NCBI GenBank assembly: GCA_016795325.1
Contig: JAEUHY010000017.1
Coordinates: 62,001-126,000, forward strand
Source: Planctomycetota bacterium
GTDB lineage: Bacteria > Planctomycetota > UBA1135 > GCA-002686595
Length of the DNA stretch: 64,000 bases
Direction of reading: 5' to 3'
The notes below the pieces were generated by a model. It saw only the letters and a list, made by a program, of their open reading frames with translations. It did not search any database and was not told where the DNA came from. Positions 36,101 to 43,251 of the stretch are shown piece after piece (the first letter of the stretch is position 1; the number at the start of each line of letters is the position of its first letter). Made by a program: the position numbers and the translations under genes.

Positions 36101-36905
36101 CACGAGCAGCGGCAAGGTGCACGTTTTCTTCGGCAACGCCTGCGCGGGAATCGGGCCGGCCACCTTCGACGACGCCGCGACGTGCATCGCACTCGACGGC
36201 GCGGGCCGTTTCCTCGCGGTCGGCCGACGCGACGCGAGCGTGCGCGTCTACGACATCGAAAGCGGACGCGTGCTCCGCGAACACACTTGGCCCGCGCGCC
36301 GCGGCGGAGCGCCGCTGGCCCTCGATATCCGTCCCGATGGCGCGCAGCTCGTGGCCGCCTGCAACGACGCACGCGTGCGCTTCTTCGAACTCGCCGGCGA
36401 ACGTCAGTCGCAGCTCGACTTCTCGGCCTTCCCGCTGCGCGACGTCGCCTACAACGCCGACGCAACTCGCCTGCTCGCCACGGGACCCAACGGGCGCGCT
36501 GCGATGCGCCTGATCGACCTCGCGCGCCAGCAGAGCGACAAGAGCGTGCGCCACGAGGTCTACCACGCGGGCAACATCACGAGTGGCTCGTTCGATCCGT
36601 CGGGGCGCTACGTGCTCACGACGTCCGAAGATGGCTCGGCGCTGGTGCGCGAAGCCGCGCAGGGCGAGCGCGTGGTGAAGTTCGAGAGCCATCGCGCGCC
36701 GGTGCTATGCGGCGCCTTCAGCCCCGGCGCGGGCGACTTACGCGTGATCAGCGGCGACGCGAGCGGCGTGCTGTACGTGTGGCCCGTCGATCCGGCGCCG
36801 GCCGCACGCGCGCGCAAGCCGCGCGACATCCGCGATTGGGAGCACGCGCGCGAAGAACGCCTCGCCGCACCGCTGCCGTACCGCAAGCAGCTCGAACGGC
36901 GCTGA
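33135..36905 (+). CDS. Transmembrane Ser/Thr protein kinase with WD40-like beta-propeller C-terminus
   Basis: A protein of 1,256 residues from ATG 33135. Residues 1-88 are an acidic helical leader. The kinase domain is at about 91-385: GVGGQG at 99-104, Lys121, HRDIKPGN with Asp230, DFGQ at 248-251, and MSPEQVAG. A transmembrane helix (ALAASIAIVIGSLLTGLVWTL) follows at about 397-417. The remaining 800 residues contain at least eleven WD40-like blades, such as GTWLATAGEDGAVRRFDA, AAVTSVRFDRTGRFAASLG, RFLAVGRRDASVRVYD and RYVLTTSEDGSALV. This would be a propeller sensor outside the cell membrane and a cytoplasmic kinase. It is divergent from the radical SAM gene, 136 bp apart. The output may include the ECF sigma at 31293. 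Confidence 0.9.
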   Translation: MDSVGTGAGGDDAELFDFLDEYTRDLERGRVRRLAEYLARYPGHEEAIAREFVRQQGDGAAQGAATTTGGSSAAIESGASANASDERRIGPYRLVRELGVGGQGAVWLCEDTRIAREVALKFMPSSIALLSADRRRRMQREAEVVSRLQHPSICPVYEAQIEHDPPYIAMRYVEGETLASAIGRARAGDRSGPLPLPPRNGVELRRVLHFVERAARALHAAHEAGVIHRDIKPGNIMVTAEGEPVLLDFGQARDEHAELDQRTLSGEVFGTPMYMSPEQVAGSSSGVDRRTDVWSLGASLFEALTLARPFLGESVTAVLLAIQKEALPPVRRMNAALEDDAAIVVETALEKDLARRYATALEFAEDLRRVREYEPIRARAAGPVLRLRRWAQRQPALAASIAIVIGSLLTGLVWTLHLLEREQDANRKTSAAQVETLEALDHALARHVAGRSREVLEDDPALALALGVFADEIKPGLYATRAALLPALEACRLARQLDGGVSARLVLDATLARDSQQIFAGLDDCSLQAWNARNGADLFHVMHPDWPLAAVRAHPSGTWLATAGEDGAVRRFDATYGELRDVWAALGERASALEIDASGEQLAVLGVGGELALLESTSGAVRWRLRLDSGGIGRLRFSPDGRWLIAAPSNRGGAPTGSRLLVFDALDGQQLALVEGSRSAPDSDAHPAARAAALSDFDVSADSQALALSDQRGVVRIVALPRGLELEPALEHSAPTSAVRFARDGRCLIVGLDEGERARLVLWNLEARTSRELATQHGARIVSLDVSEDGARFVSTSRDTRIQTWTIAGEPLESFNAWLQPVETRWTPDGERLVTLGAAHYLQVWWGESPPDVYRLAGHEAAVTSVRFDRTGRFAASLGEEGAARLWSTPRTTERRGAAAPGVLLSTLREPQTRITHAEFTPGNTLVTLAENGAVSWWLTIRDGHAPEFEPEFEAQARPVASERVDGRPVALAAAGARERGEVSVTAVLTSSGKVHVFFGNACAGIGPATFDDAATCIALDGAGRFLAVGRRDASVRVYDIESGRVLREHTWPARRGGAPLALDIRPDGAQLVAACNDARVRFFELAGERQSQLDFSAFPLRDVAYNADATRLLATGPNGRAAMRLIDLARQQSDKSVRHEVYHAGNITSGSFDPSGRYVLTTSEDGSALVREAAQGERVVKFESHRAPVLCGAFSPGAGDLRVISGDASGVLYVWPVDPAPAARARKPRDIRDWEHAREERLAAPLPYRKQLERR

Positions 36906-37164
36906 TCTCGCGCCGCACCGCCGCGCGGCGCACTCGGTCACGCAGCTCGTTGCATGCTCGCGAGCGACGACATCGCGTCCGCGGCGCGGCGACGTGGACG
37001 CGCGCTTCGCCGCGCGCGACGCCGACGAGTTGCGGCGAAGATACGCGGCGCGGCTCGCGGCGCCGAAGGAACCGTCGAAGCCGTACGCGGTTCACCTCCC
37101 GCGAGATGCGTCCGCGCAACGCGACGCCAAGTCGCCGCGCCCACGCACGGCCCACGCTCGTGAG

Positions 37165-38415
37165 TCAGCCAGGCCGCGTGGGAACGACGGCGCGCAGGAA
37201 CAGCGCCTCGAGCTTTGCGCCTTCGGTCCCCGTTTCGTGCCGCTCGCGCACGGCCGCCTTGCCGCGCGCCGCGAACAAGGCGAGTTCGTCGGGCGTGGCC
37301 CGCAGGCAGCGCTCGAGCGCGTCGGCCATCAGATCGGCGCGTCCGGCGGTGACGAGCCAACCGTTCACGCCGTCTTCGACGAGTTCGGGCACGCCGGCGA
37401 TGCGCGTCGCGACCACCGGGCGCCCGACGGCGAACGACTCCATCAGCACCATCGGCAAGCCTTCGGCGAAGCTCGCCAGCACGAGCGCGCGCGACGCGCG
37501 AATCCGCTCGCGCACTTGGTGCTCGTCGATCCAGCCGGTGATCTCGATCTGGCTCGCGACGCCTGCGGCGGCGGCGGCGCGCTCCAAGTCGCCGCGCAAC
37601 TCGCCGTCGCCGGCGAACACCAGCCGCGGCGCGAGCCCGCGCTCGCGCAGGATGCGCAGCGCCTCGACAAGCACGAAGTGCCCCTTCTGCGCCGACAAAC
37701 GGCCGACGCACACGAACCCTTCGCCCGGCGTGCTCGGCGCCTCGAGCGCCAGGAATGCGTCGCCGACGGTGCAACGCACGACGTGCAGCTTGCTCCAGTC
37801 CTCCAGGCGCGCCCAACGCTTGAGCTGCGCCGCGCCGAAATCGCTGATGGCGACGGCGAAGCTGGCCTCCGCGACCTTCGCGCTCAGCGCGAGCGGACCG
37901 GGCGCGTCGAACTCGTCAGGGCCGTGCACCGTGAGGCTGTAGCCGGGGCCGCCCATCGTGTGCACCAGCAGCGCCACGGCCGCCGGATTCGTACCGAAGT
38001 GCACGTGCACGTGCTGGACACGTTCGCGCGCGAAGTGGCGGAGCAGGAACAGCGCTTCGATCCAGTACGCCAAGTGCCGCAACCAGCCGCGGTCGCTGGC
38101 GCGCTGCAGCGCACGCGCCTGCGCCAGTCCGCGGAGCGCGGCCAGCGGCGCCGTGAGCAAGGTGCGGAACACGCTCGCCGCCAGCTGCACGCGCGGCAAC
38201 TCGAGCACGTGCAACGTGAGTTGTTGCTCGCGCTGGTCGGCCGCGTCGACGAGCGCACCTGCTGCACTGCGGATGGCGACGCGCGCCACGTGGTGGCCGC
38301 GCCGCTCCAGTTCGAGGATCTCGCGCCGGATGAAGGTGTGGCTGACCGCCGGGTACCTGTTGGTGAGGTACGCCAGCCGCAACGGCGCGCGCGACGGGGC
38401 TGCGGGGGGCGGCAT
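37165..38415 (-). CDS. GT4-type glycosyltransferase
   Basis: A protein of 416 residues from ATG 38415. It has two Rossmann-like halves of the GT-B fold. The N-terminal half starts APLRLAYLTNRYPAVSHTFI and includes VQHVHVHFGTNPAAVALL and YSLTVHGPDEF. The C-terminal half includes FVCVGRLSAQKGHFVLVEAL, LVFAGDGELRGDLE, the GT4 segment LVLASFAEGLPMVLMESFA and GRPVVATRIAGVPELVEDG. These are hallmarks of family GT4, which transfers a sugar from an NDP-sugar. The acceptor is unknown, probably a lipid-linked or surface glycan. It is divergent from the signal peptidase. Confidence 0.88.
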   Translation of the reverse strand: MPPPAAPSRAPLRLAYLTNRYPAVSHTFIRREILELERRGHHVARVAIRSAAGALVDAADQREQQLTLHVLELPRVQLAASVFRTLLTAPLAALRGLAQARALQRASDRGWLRHLAYWIEALFLLRHFARERVQHVHVHFGTNPAAVALLVHTMGGPGYSLTVHGPDEFDAPGPLALSAKVAEASFAVAISDFGAAQLKRWARLEDWSKLHVVRCTVGDAFLALEAPSTPGEGFVCVGRLSAQKGHFVLVEALRILRERGLAPRLVFAGDGELRGDLERAAAAAGVASQIEITGWIDEHQVRERIRASRALVLASFAEGLPMVLMESFAVGRPVVATRIAGVPELVEDGVNGWLVTAGRADLMADALERCLRATPDELALFAARGKAAVRERHETGTEGAKLEALFLRAVVPTRPG

Positions 38416-38568
38416 CGGGACTAGCGATAAAGTGTACGCATCAACCCCGCGCGAGAGCCCTCGCTCACGTCCGGACGCGCTGTTCCGGGCAAGTTCACGC
38501 ACGTCGACCTGGAAGAACCTGCCGACTGCCGCGCGAGAGCGCGACTTGACGCGTGCGCCAGCGAGCGG

Positions 38569-40062
38569 ATGATGCTGCGCTTCGCTCATGGCCGCTCGCC
38601 GCAATCCTTCCATGCCGTCCGGGCAGCCCGCGTGAGCGCGACCGCCTCCAAGCGCCCGCCGCAGCCGTGGCGCGAGAACATCGAAGCGCTCACCGTCGCC
38701 ATCGTGATGGCGGTGATGCTGAAGTACTTCGCGGTCGAGGCGTACCAGATCCCGACCGGCTCGATGCAGCCCACGCTGATGGGCCAGGACTTCCGCCCCG
38801 ACGGCGACTCGCCGGGCGGCGCGATCAAGGACCGCATCCTGGTCGACAAGTTCAGCTTCCACATGCGCGATCCCGAGCGCTGGGAAGTGGTGATCTTCAA
38901 GTACCCGCTCAACCGCGCGCAGAACTTCGTCAAGCGGCTGGTCGGGATGCCGGGTGAGCAGCTGAAGATCCAGTACGGCGACGTGTGGACGCGCCCGAAC
39001 TCGAGCTCGGAGTGGAGCATCGTCCGCCGACCCGCCAACGTGCAGCGCGAGCACTGGAAGGCGGTCGACGTCGGAACGCCGGCGGGCGGCGCGAGTTGGC
39101 GCGCGCTCGAGGGCAAGGCGCAGTTCGGCGAGCGCAGCGCGGACCTCACCGGCCCGGCGCGCGTCGCATTTTCCGCGCACGGCAGCGGGTCGATCCTCGA
39201 CACGTACACCCACGGCTATCCGCAGGGCGTGCGCGCTGCACTGGAGGCGCAGGGCGGCCACTACAACTCCAACCGCAACGCGGTCGGGGACCTGCGCGTG
39301 ACCGGCAAGCTCACCTTGGGCGCTGGGGCGCGGGTCGCGGTGGTGCTCGGCGAAGGCAAACGCACCTACCGCTTCAACCTCGCCGGCCCCACGCCGGGCA
39401 TCGAGGTCGGCTGGGCGCCGAACGAGCAGTTCGACACGCGCTCGGTGACGGCCTCCGGCGCGGCGAACTCGAGCGGCGAATTCGCCGTGGAGAACCTGGA
39501 CGACCAGCTGCGGCTGGAGTTCGGCGGCTGGGAGCTGACGCTGCCCGTGCCGCCGGCCGCGGACCAAACCTCGAGCGTCACGCTCGAAGTTCTCGAAGGC
39601 AGCGCCAGCTTCAGCGACCTCCAGGTCTGGCGCGACGTGCACTACAGCGCGGGAAGCCACGCCACCGAGTGGGCCATCCCGGCCGAGCACTACTTCATGC
39701 TCGGCGACAACACGCAGGACTCGAGCGACAGCCGCGAGTGGCAGGCGATCTACATGAAGTGGCGCGACGCTCCCGGCGGCGCGGCCATCGCGGGCAACTA
39801 CCGCGGCAGCCCCGGGACCGGCTACCGGCCGGATTCCAACCCGATCCGCGAGCGCGGGGCGAACGGGCTCACGACCTTCTTCCGCGACGTGTACGGCGAA
39901 CTGCACGTGTTCGCCACCCAGGACGAGGTCACCCTCCCCCCTGGCGAAGCCCTGGTGCTGCAACCTTTCGTGCCCCGGCGCCTGATCACCGGGCGCGCGG
40001 TGGCCGTTTTCTGGCCGCTTTCGCTGCAGTACTCGGCGTACCGCGTGAAGTGGATCCGCTGA
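38569..40062 (+). CDS. lepB: Type I signal peptidase with a large internal insertion
   Basis: A protein of 497 residues from ATG 38569; a GTG at 38632 is an alternative start that removes 21 residues. It has one N-terminal membrane helix (ALTVAIVMAVMLKYFAVEAY). The catalytic boxes are intact: Ser65 in IPTGSMQPTL, Lys122 in NFVKRLVGMPGE, and box E GDNTQDSSDSR at 379-389. Between the second and last boxes lies an extra domain of about 230 residues, beta-rich (ARVAFSAHGSGSI, RYRFNLAGPT-like, LRLEFGGWELTLP), absent from E. coli LepB, where the region is much shorter. It cleaves signal peptides on the outer face of the membrane. The many secreted proteins here would be its clients. Confidence 0.85.
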   Translation: MMLRFAHGRSPQSFHAVRAARVSATASKRPPQPWRENIEALTVAIVMAVMLKYFAVEAYQIPTGSMQPTLMGQDFRPDGDSPGGAIKDRILVDKFSFHMRDPERWEVVIFKYPLNRAQNFVKRLVGMPGEQLKIQYGDVWTRPNSSSEWSIVRRPANVQREHWKAVDVGTPAGGASWRALEGKAQFGERSADLTGPARVAFSAHGSGSILDTYTHGYPQGVRAALEAQGGHYNSNRNAVGDLRVTGKLTLGAGARVAVVLGEGKRTYRFNLAGPTPGIEVGWAPNEQFDTRSVTASGAANSSGEFAVENLDDQLRLEFGGWELTLPVPPAADQTSSVTLEVLEGSASFSDLQVWRDVHYSAGSHATEWAIPAEHYFMLGDNTQDSSDSREWQAIYMKWRDAPGGAAIAGNYRGSPGTGYRPDSNPIRERGANGLTTFFRDVYGELHVFATQDEVTLPPGEALVLQPFVPRRLITGRAVAVFWPLSLQYSAYRVKWIR

Positions 40063-40680
40063 GTTCGCCGCGCGGCGGCAGCTGATCGGCAGCGCGCCGC
40101 GCCCCGCCGCGGCGGCACGTTGTCCACAGCGGCGGCCCCGCTCCCCAGCCCGGCTCGCCGCGCCGGCCGCAATCGACGCAAGCGTCCGACGGGCCCGCCA
40201 GCCCCCGGCCTGCGCCGCTCGCGCACGGCGTGCACGTTCCGCACGCCGGGACGTAAATCGCGCCCCGGGTTGGATTTACGTGCTGGTCGATCCTGCCCAT
40301 CGGGAATTTGTGCGCTTTCGAGCGCCCCGCGCTCTTGACGTGGCCCTGATGTTCCCGCGGGGGCGCCTCCACTTCCTCCACAAGTTATCCACAGGCTCCC
40401 CGCGGGCACTTTCGGCTTGCCTTCCCGGGCCCCGGGGTTCCTACCGAGTCGCAATTTTGCACCCGCGCCACGGCTGGCTGCGGCGTCCTCCCCTACCGAC
40501 ACCGCCCGGCCCCCCCCCGCACAGCGCGACGTGCCGCCGGGCGCCGCCGGACACGCGGCTGCACCTCGTGGGAGTCTGCACCTCGTAGGAGTCCGCAATT
40601 GTAGGACATCGCAATAGACCTGCCGCCGAGCCCGCGCGCGCGGGCTCGGTTCGGTGCGGCGGGGCGCCTACACTGCGCCC
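40063..40680. other. 618-bp non-coding region with a DnaA box and small repeats
   Basis: No gene was found between the signal peptidase and the LptB gene. The stretch holds a perfect DnaA box TTATCCACA (40385-40393) and a one-mismatch box TTGTCCACA (40120-40128) in the same orientation. It also has a perfect 9-bp inverted repeat ACGTAAATC/GATTTACGT (40251-40259 and 40273-40281) and two near-identical 17-bp tandem units at 40559-40592 with a degenerate third copy to 40609. AT-rich islands (for example GCAATTTTGC) stand out in the GC-rich background. Confidence 0.6.
40559..40609 (+). repeat. 17-bp tandem repeat upstream of the LptB gene
   Basis: CTGCACCTCGTGGGAGT and CTGCACCTCGTAGGAGT lie end to end and differ at one base. 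A degenerate third unit (CCGCAATTGTAGGACAT) follows. They end 71 bases before the GTG start of the LptB gene and could be regulator-binding sites. Confidence 0.6.
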
Positions 40681-41442
40681 GTGGAACTGCGCCCTGATCC
40701 GACGCCCGGTGAACTGCTCCTCGAGGTCAAGGACCTCGTCAAGTCCTTCAAGCAGCGGCGCGTGGTCGACGGCGTGTCGTTCCAGGTCCGGGCCGGCGAA
40801 ATCGTGGGCCTGCTCGGGGCCAACGGCGCGGGAAAAACCACCAGTTTCCGCATGACCGTGGGCCTGACGCGGCCGGACGCCGGATCGGTCAGGTTGCGCG
40901 GCGCCGACTGCACCAAGCTGGCCATGTTCCAGCGCGCGCGTTTGGGAATGGGCTACCTGCCGCAGGACCGCAGCATCTTCCAGCGCCTGAGCGTGCTCGA
41001 CAACTTGCTCGCTGTGCTCGAGACGATGCCCTACTCGCGCAGTGAACGCTTCGAACAAGCGCGGCGCCTGCTCGGCGAGTTGGAGATCTCGCACCTCGAG
41101 AAGAGCCAGGCCGACACGCTCTCGGGCGGCGAGCAACGCCGGCTCGAACTCGCGCGCGCGCTCGCCACGCGGCCGGTGATCTTGCTGCTCGACGAACCGT
41201 TCGCGGGCGTCGATCCGATCGCGGTGGCCGAGATCCAACAGCTCATCGCGCGCATGCGCGCCAAGAACCTCGGCATCCTGATCACCGACCACAACGTGCG
41301 CGAGACGCTGCAGTCCACCGACCGCGCGTACGTGATCCACAAGGGCCAGATCCTGCGCGAGGGCAAGCCGGCCGAAGTGATCGCGGACGCGCGCGTGCGC
41401 GAGGTCTACCTCGGGCACACCTTCGACGCGCAGGTCAGCTGA
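40681..41442 (+). CDS. lptB: LptB-like ABC transporter ATPase
   Basis: A protein of 253 residues from GTG 40681. Walker A GANGAGKTT is at 46-54, the Q-loop LPQDRSIFQRL follows, then ABC signature LSGGEQRRLELARAL, Walker B VILLLDEPFAG and the H-loop ITDHNVRETL. The sequence RSIFQRLSVLDNL and the C-terminal VREVYLG are typical of LptB, the ATPase that drives lipopolysaccharide transport with LptF/LptG. No LptF, LptG, LptC or LptA gene is in the window. If the assignment holds, it implies an outer membrane with LPS-like lipid. Confidence 0.85.
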   Translation: MELRPDPTPGELLLEVKDLVKSFKQRRVVDGVSFQVRAGEIVGLLGANGAGKTTSFRMTVGLTRPDAGSVRLRGADCTKLAMFQRARLGMGYLPQDRSIFQRLSVLDNLLAVLETMPYSRSERFEQARRLLGELEISHLEKSQADTLSGGEQRRLELARALATRPVILLLDEPFAGVDPIAVAEIQQLIARMRAKNLGILITDHNVRETLQSTDRAYVIHKGQILREGKPAEVIADARVREVYLGHTFDAQVS

Positions 41443-41449
41443 GCGCCGC

Positions 41450-42094
41450 GTGGAAGCGCGCGAAGACGACACGAGTGCGGTGCGCGCAGGCCGCATCGAA
41501 GTGCGGCGCAGCGCGCGTTGGTTCGAGCGCGGCGCCGCCGATGCTCCACAGTTGTGGATCGTGCTGCACGGCTACGGACAGCTCGCTTCGGCGTTCCTGC
41601 AAGCCTGCGCTCCGCTCGCTCGCGCTGGACGGCGGCTCGTGGCGCCCGAAGCGCTCTCGCGCTTCTACCTGCGCAGCGGCCGCGGTGCGATCGGCGCGTC
41701 GTGGATGACGAGCGAGGCGCGCGAGCACGAGATCGGAGACTACGTCGTTTATCTCGACGCGCTGGTCGAACACTGCGGCGCGCGAGCAGCGAGCGTGCGC
41801 GTGCTCGGTTTCTCGCAAGGCGTCGCGACGGCGTGGCGCTGGGCGTCGCGGGCGCGGCGCACGCCGCAGCGCCTGATCGCGTGCGGCGGCGGACTGCCGC
41901 CGGACCTCGACCTCGAGGCGCCCGCGCTGCGCGCGCTCGAGGTCGTGCTCAGCGCGGGCGAACGCGACGATGCGTACCCGCCGCACGCCGCGCAGCACGA
42001 CGCCGCACGGCTCGCGGGTCGCGTCGCACGCTGCGAGGTGGCTCTGCACGCCGGCGGCCACGAGCTCGACCTCGACTTGCTCGCTCGGCTCTGA
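41450..42094 (+). CDS. Alpha/beta hydrolase, YpfH/carboxylesterase-type
   Basis: A protein of 214 residues from GTG 41450, seven bases after the LptB stop. LWIVLHGYGQLASAFLQA is the HG oxyanion segment; VRVLGFSQGVATAWRWA carries the nucleophile Ser in GxSxG; VVLSAGERDDAYPP supplies the acid Asp; and ALHAGGHELD the catalytic His. The size and GFSQG motif match the phospholipase/carboxylesterase family. No signal peptide, so cytoplasmic. The substrate is unknown; tight spacing suggests co-transcription with lptB. Confidence 0.8.
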   Translation: MEAREDDTSAVRAGRIEVRRSARWFERGAADAPQLWIVLHGYGQLASAFLQACAPLARAGRRLVAPEALSRFYLRSGRGAIGASWMTSEAREHEIGDYVVYLDALVEHCGARAASVRVLGFSQGVATAWRWASRARRTPQRLIACGGGLPPDLDLEAPALRALEVVLSAGERDDAYPPHAAQHDAARLAGRVARCEVALHAGGHELDLDLLARL

Positions 42095-42171
42095 GCTGCG
42101 GCGCTTTCGCGCGCCTTGATCCCGCGCGCCTAACCTGCGGACGGCAATCGGCCCCAAGCCCCGAGACCACG

Positions 42172-42960
42172 ATGAAGTTCGCAGCACTGTGCCTAGCTGT
42201 CTTGACCGGCGCGTGCGCCGCGGCGCACCGCACGGCGGTAGTGGCGCACCGCGGCGGCGCGGCGCTCGCGCCCGAGAACTCACTCGCCGCGGTGGAGCTT
42301 GCGCTGGAGCTCGAAGTCGAGCTGATCGAGCTCGACCTGCGCGCGAGTTCCGACGGAGTGGTCGTGGTGTTCCACGACGCAACGCTCGAGCGCACCAGCG
42401 ACGGTGAGGGAGCGCTGGCGGCGCGGACTGCAGCCCAGCTTGCACAGCTCGACGTCGGCGCGTGGAAGGACGCCCGCTTCAGCGGCGAGCGCGTGCCGAC
42501 CCTGGCGCAAGCGTTGGCCGCGTGCCGCGGGCGCGCCGAACTCATGCTCGATGTGAAGACGACCGGCCTCGCGCGCGCCGCGCGCGTCGAGCTCGAACGC
42601 AGCGGCTTCGATCCGGCGCGGCTGTGGATCGGGACCTGGGATGAAGAGCAGCGCGGGGAGTGGATGCGCGAGTTGCCGCACGTGCGCCACGCCTTCATCG
42701 GCGAAGCGCCTGAGAACGCGACGAACGAGGAGTTGGCGCGCTGGCTCGACATCGTCGTCGAGCGTGGCTACCGGGCGGTTTCGTTGCGCTGGTCGAAGCT
42801 GCCGCCCGCGTGCGCCGAGCTCGCTCGCGCGCGTGGGCTCGCCGTGTTCGTGTGGACGCTGAACGCTTCGACGGAGCTCGAAGCCGCGCTCGAACTGGGC
42901 GTGGACGGCGTGATCACCGATCGCCCCGAGCGCGCGCTCGCGCTGCGGCGCGGGCGCTAG
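42172..42960 (+). CDS. Exported glycerophosphodiester phosphodiesterase (GDPD)
   Basis: A protein of 262 residues from ATG 42172. The N-terminus MKFAALCLAVLTGAC is a lipoprotein-type signal with a possible lipobox (TGAC). The GDPD barrel motifs are present: VVAHRGGAALAPENSLAAVELALE (His-Arg and Glu-Asn), VELIELDLRASSDGVVVVFHDATLERTS (Glu, Asp and His) and LDVKTTG. WTLNASTELEAALELGVDGVITDRPE closes the fold. It hydrolyses glycerophosphodiesters to glycerol-3-phosphate and an alcohol outside the cytoplasm. The TAG stop lies inside the left CTAG flank of the MITE-like element. Confidence 0.88.
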   Translation: MKFAALCLAVLTGACAAAHRTAVVAHRGGAALAPENSLAAVELALELEVELIELDLRASSDGVVVVFHDATLERTSDGEGALAARTAAQLAQLDVGAWKDARFSGERVPTLAQALAACRGRAELMLDVKTTGLARAARVELERSGFDPARLWIGTWDEEQRGEWMRELPHVRHAFIGEAPENATNEELARWLDIVVERGYRAVSLRWSKLPPACAELARARGLAVFVWTLNASTELEAALELGVDGVITDRPERALALRRGR

Positions 42961-43121
42961 TGGGTTGATTCGAAAGTCCGCCGCAGATGTCAGGTGGTTC
43001 GGCGCTCCCCGCAAGGCGCGAGGATTCCAGGCGACCTGAATAGGTCGCCGAACCGGAGCAACGCAGCGGGGGGCGGCGAGGCGCCTGAGATATGCGGCGA
43101 AATTTCGAATCAACCCACTAG
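42957..43121. mobile_element. 157-bp MITE-like palindromic element with CTAG target duplications
   Basis: The element runs 42961-43117. Its ends are TGGGTTGATTCGAAA and the reverse complement, perfect for 15 bp; with the CTAG flanks and four mismatches the match extends to 38 bp. Direct CTAG flanks (42957-42960 and 43118-43121) fit a 4-bp YTAR-type target duplication as made by IS5-like elements. The interior has a GGCGACCT/AGGTCGCC hairpin (43031-43050 region) and further GC-rich pairing. It has no ORF, so transposition would need an enzyme in trans. It sits between the GDPD stop and the next gene. Confidence 0.7.
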
Positions 43122-43251
43122 CTCGCGGGCGGGACACGTTTGTCGCGCGACGAATCTTGATGCGGCGCGAGGCGCGGCGTTCACGCGCGCTCGCTGGGCT
43201 GTCGCGGCGTCGTTCCATCCACCGCGCCCCCACTCGGCCCTGCGCCCGCCC

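Noticed and set aside
40063..40680. A definite chromosomal origin
   Set aside because: Only one perfect and one near-perfect DnaA box are present, with no dnaA, dnaN or similar gene nearby, so it is kept as a possibility only.
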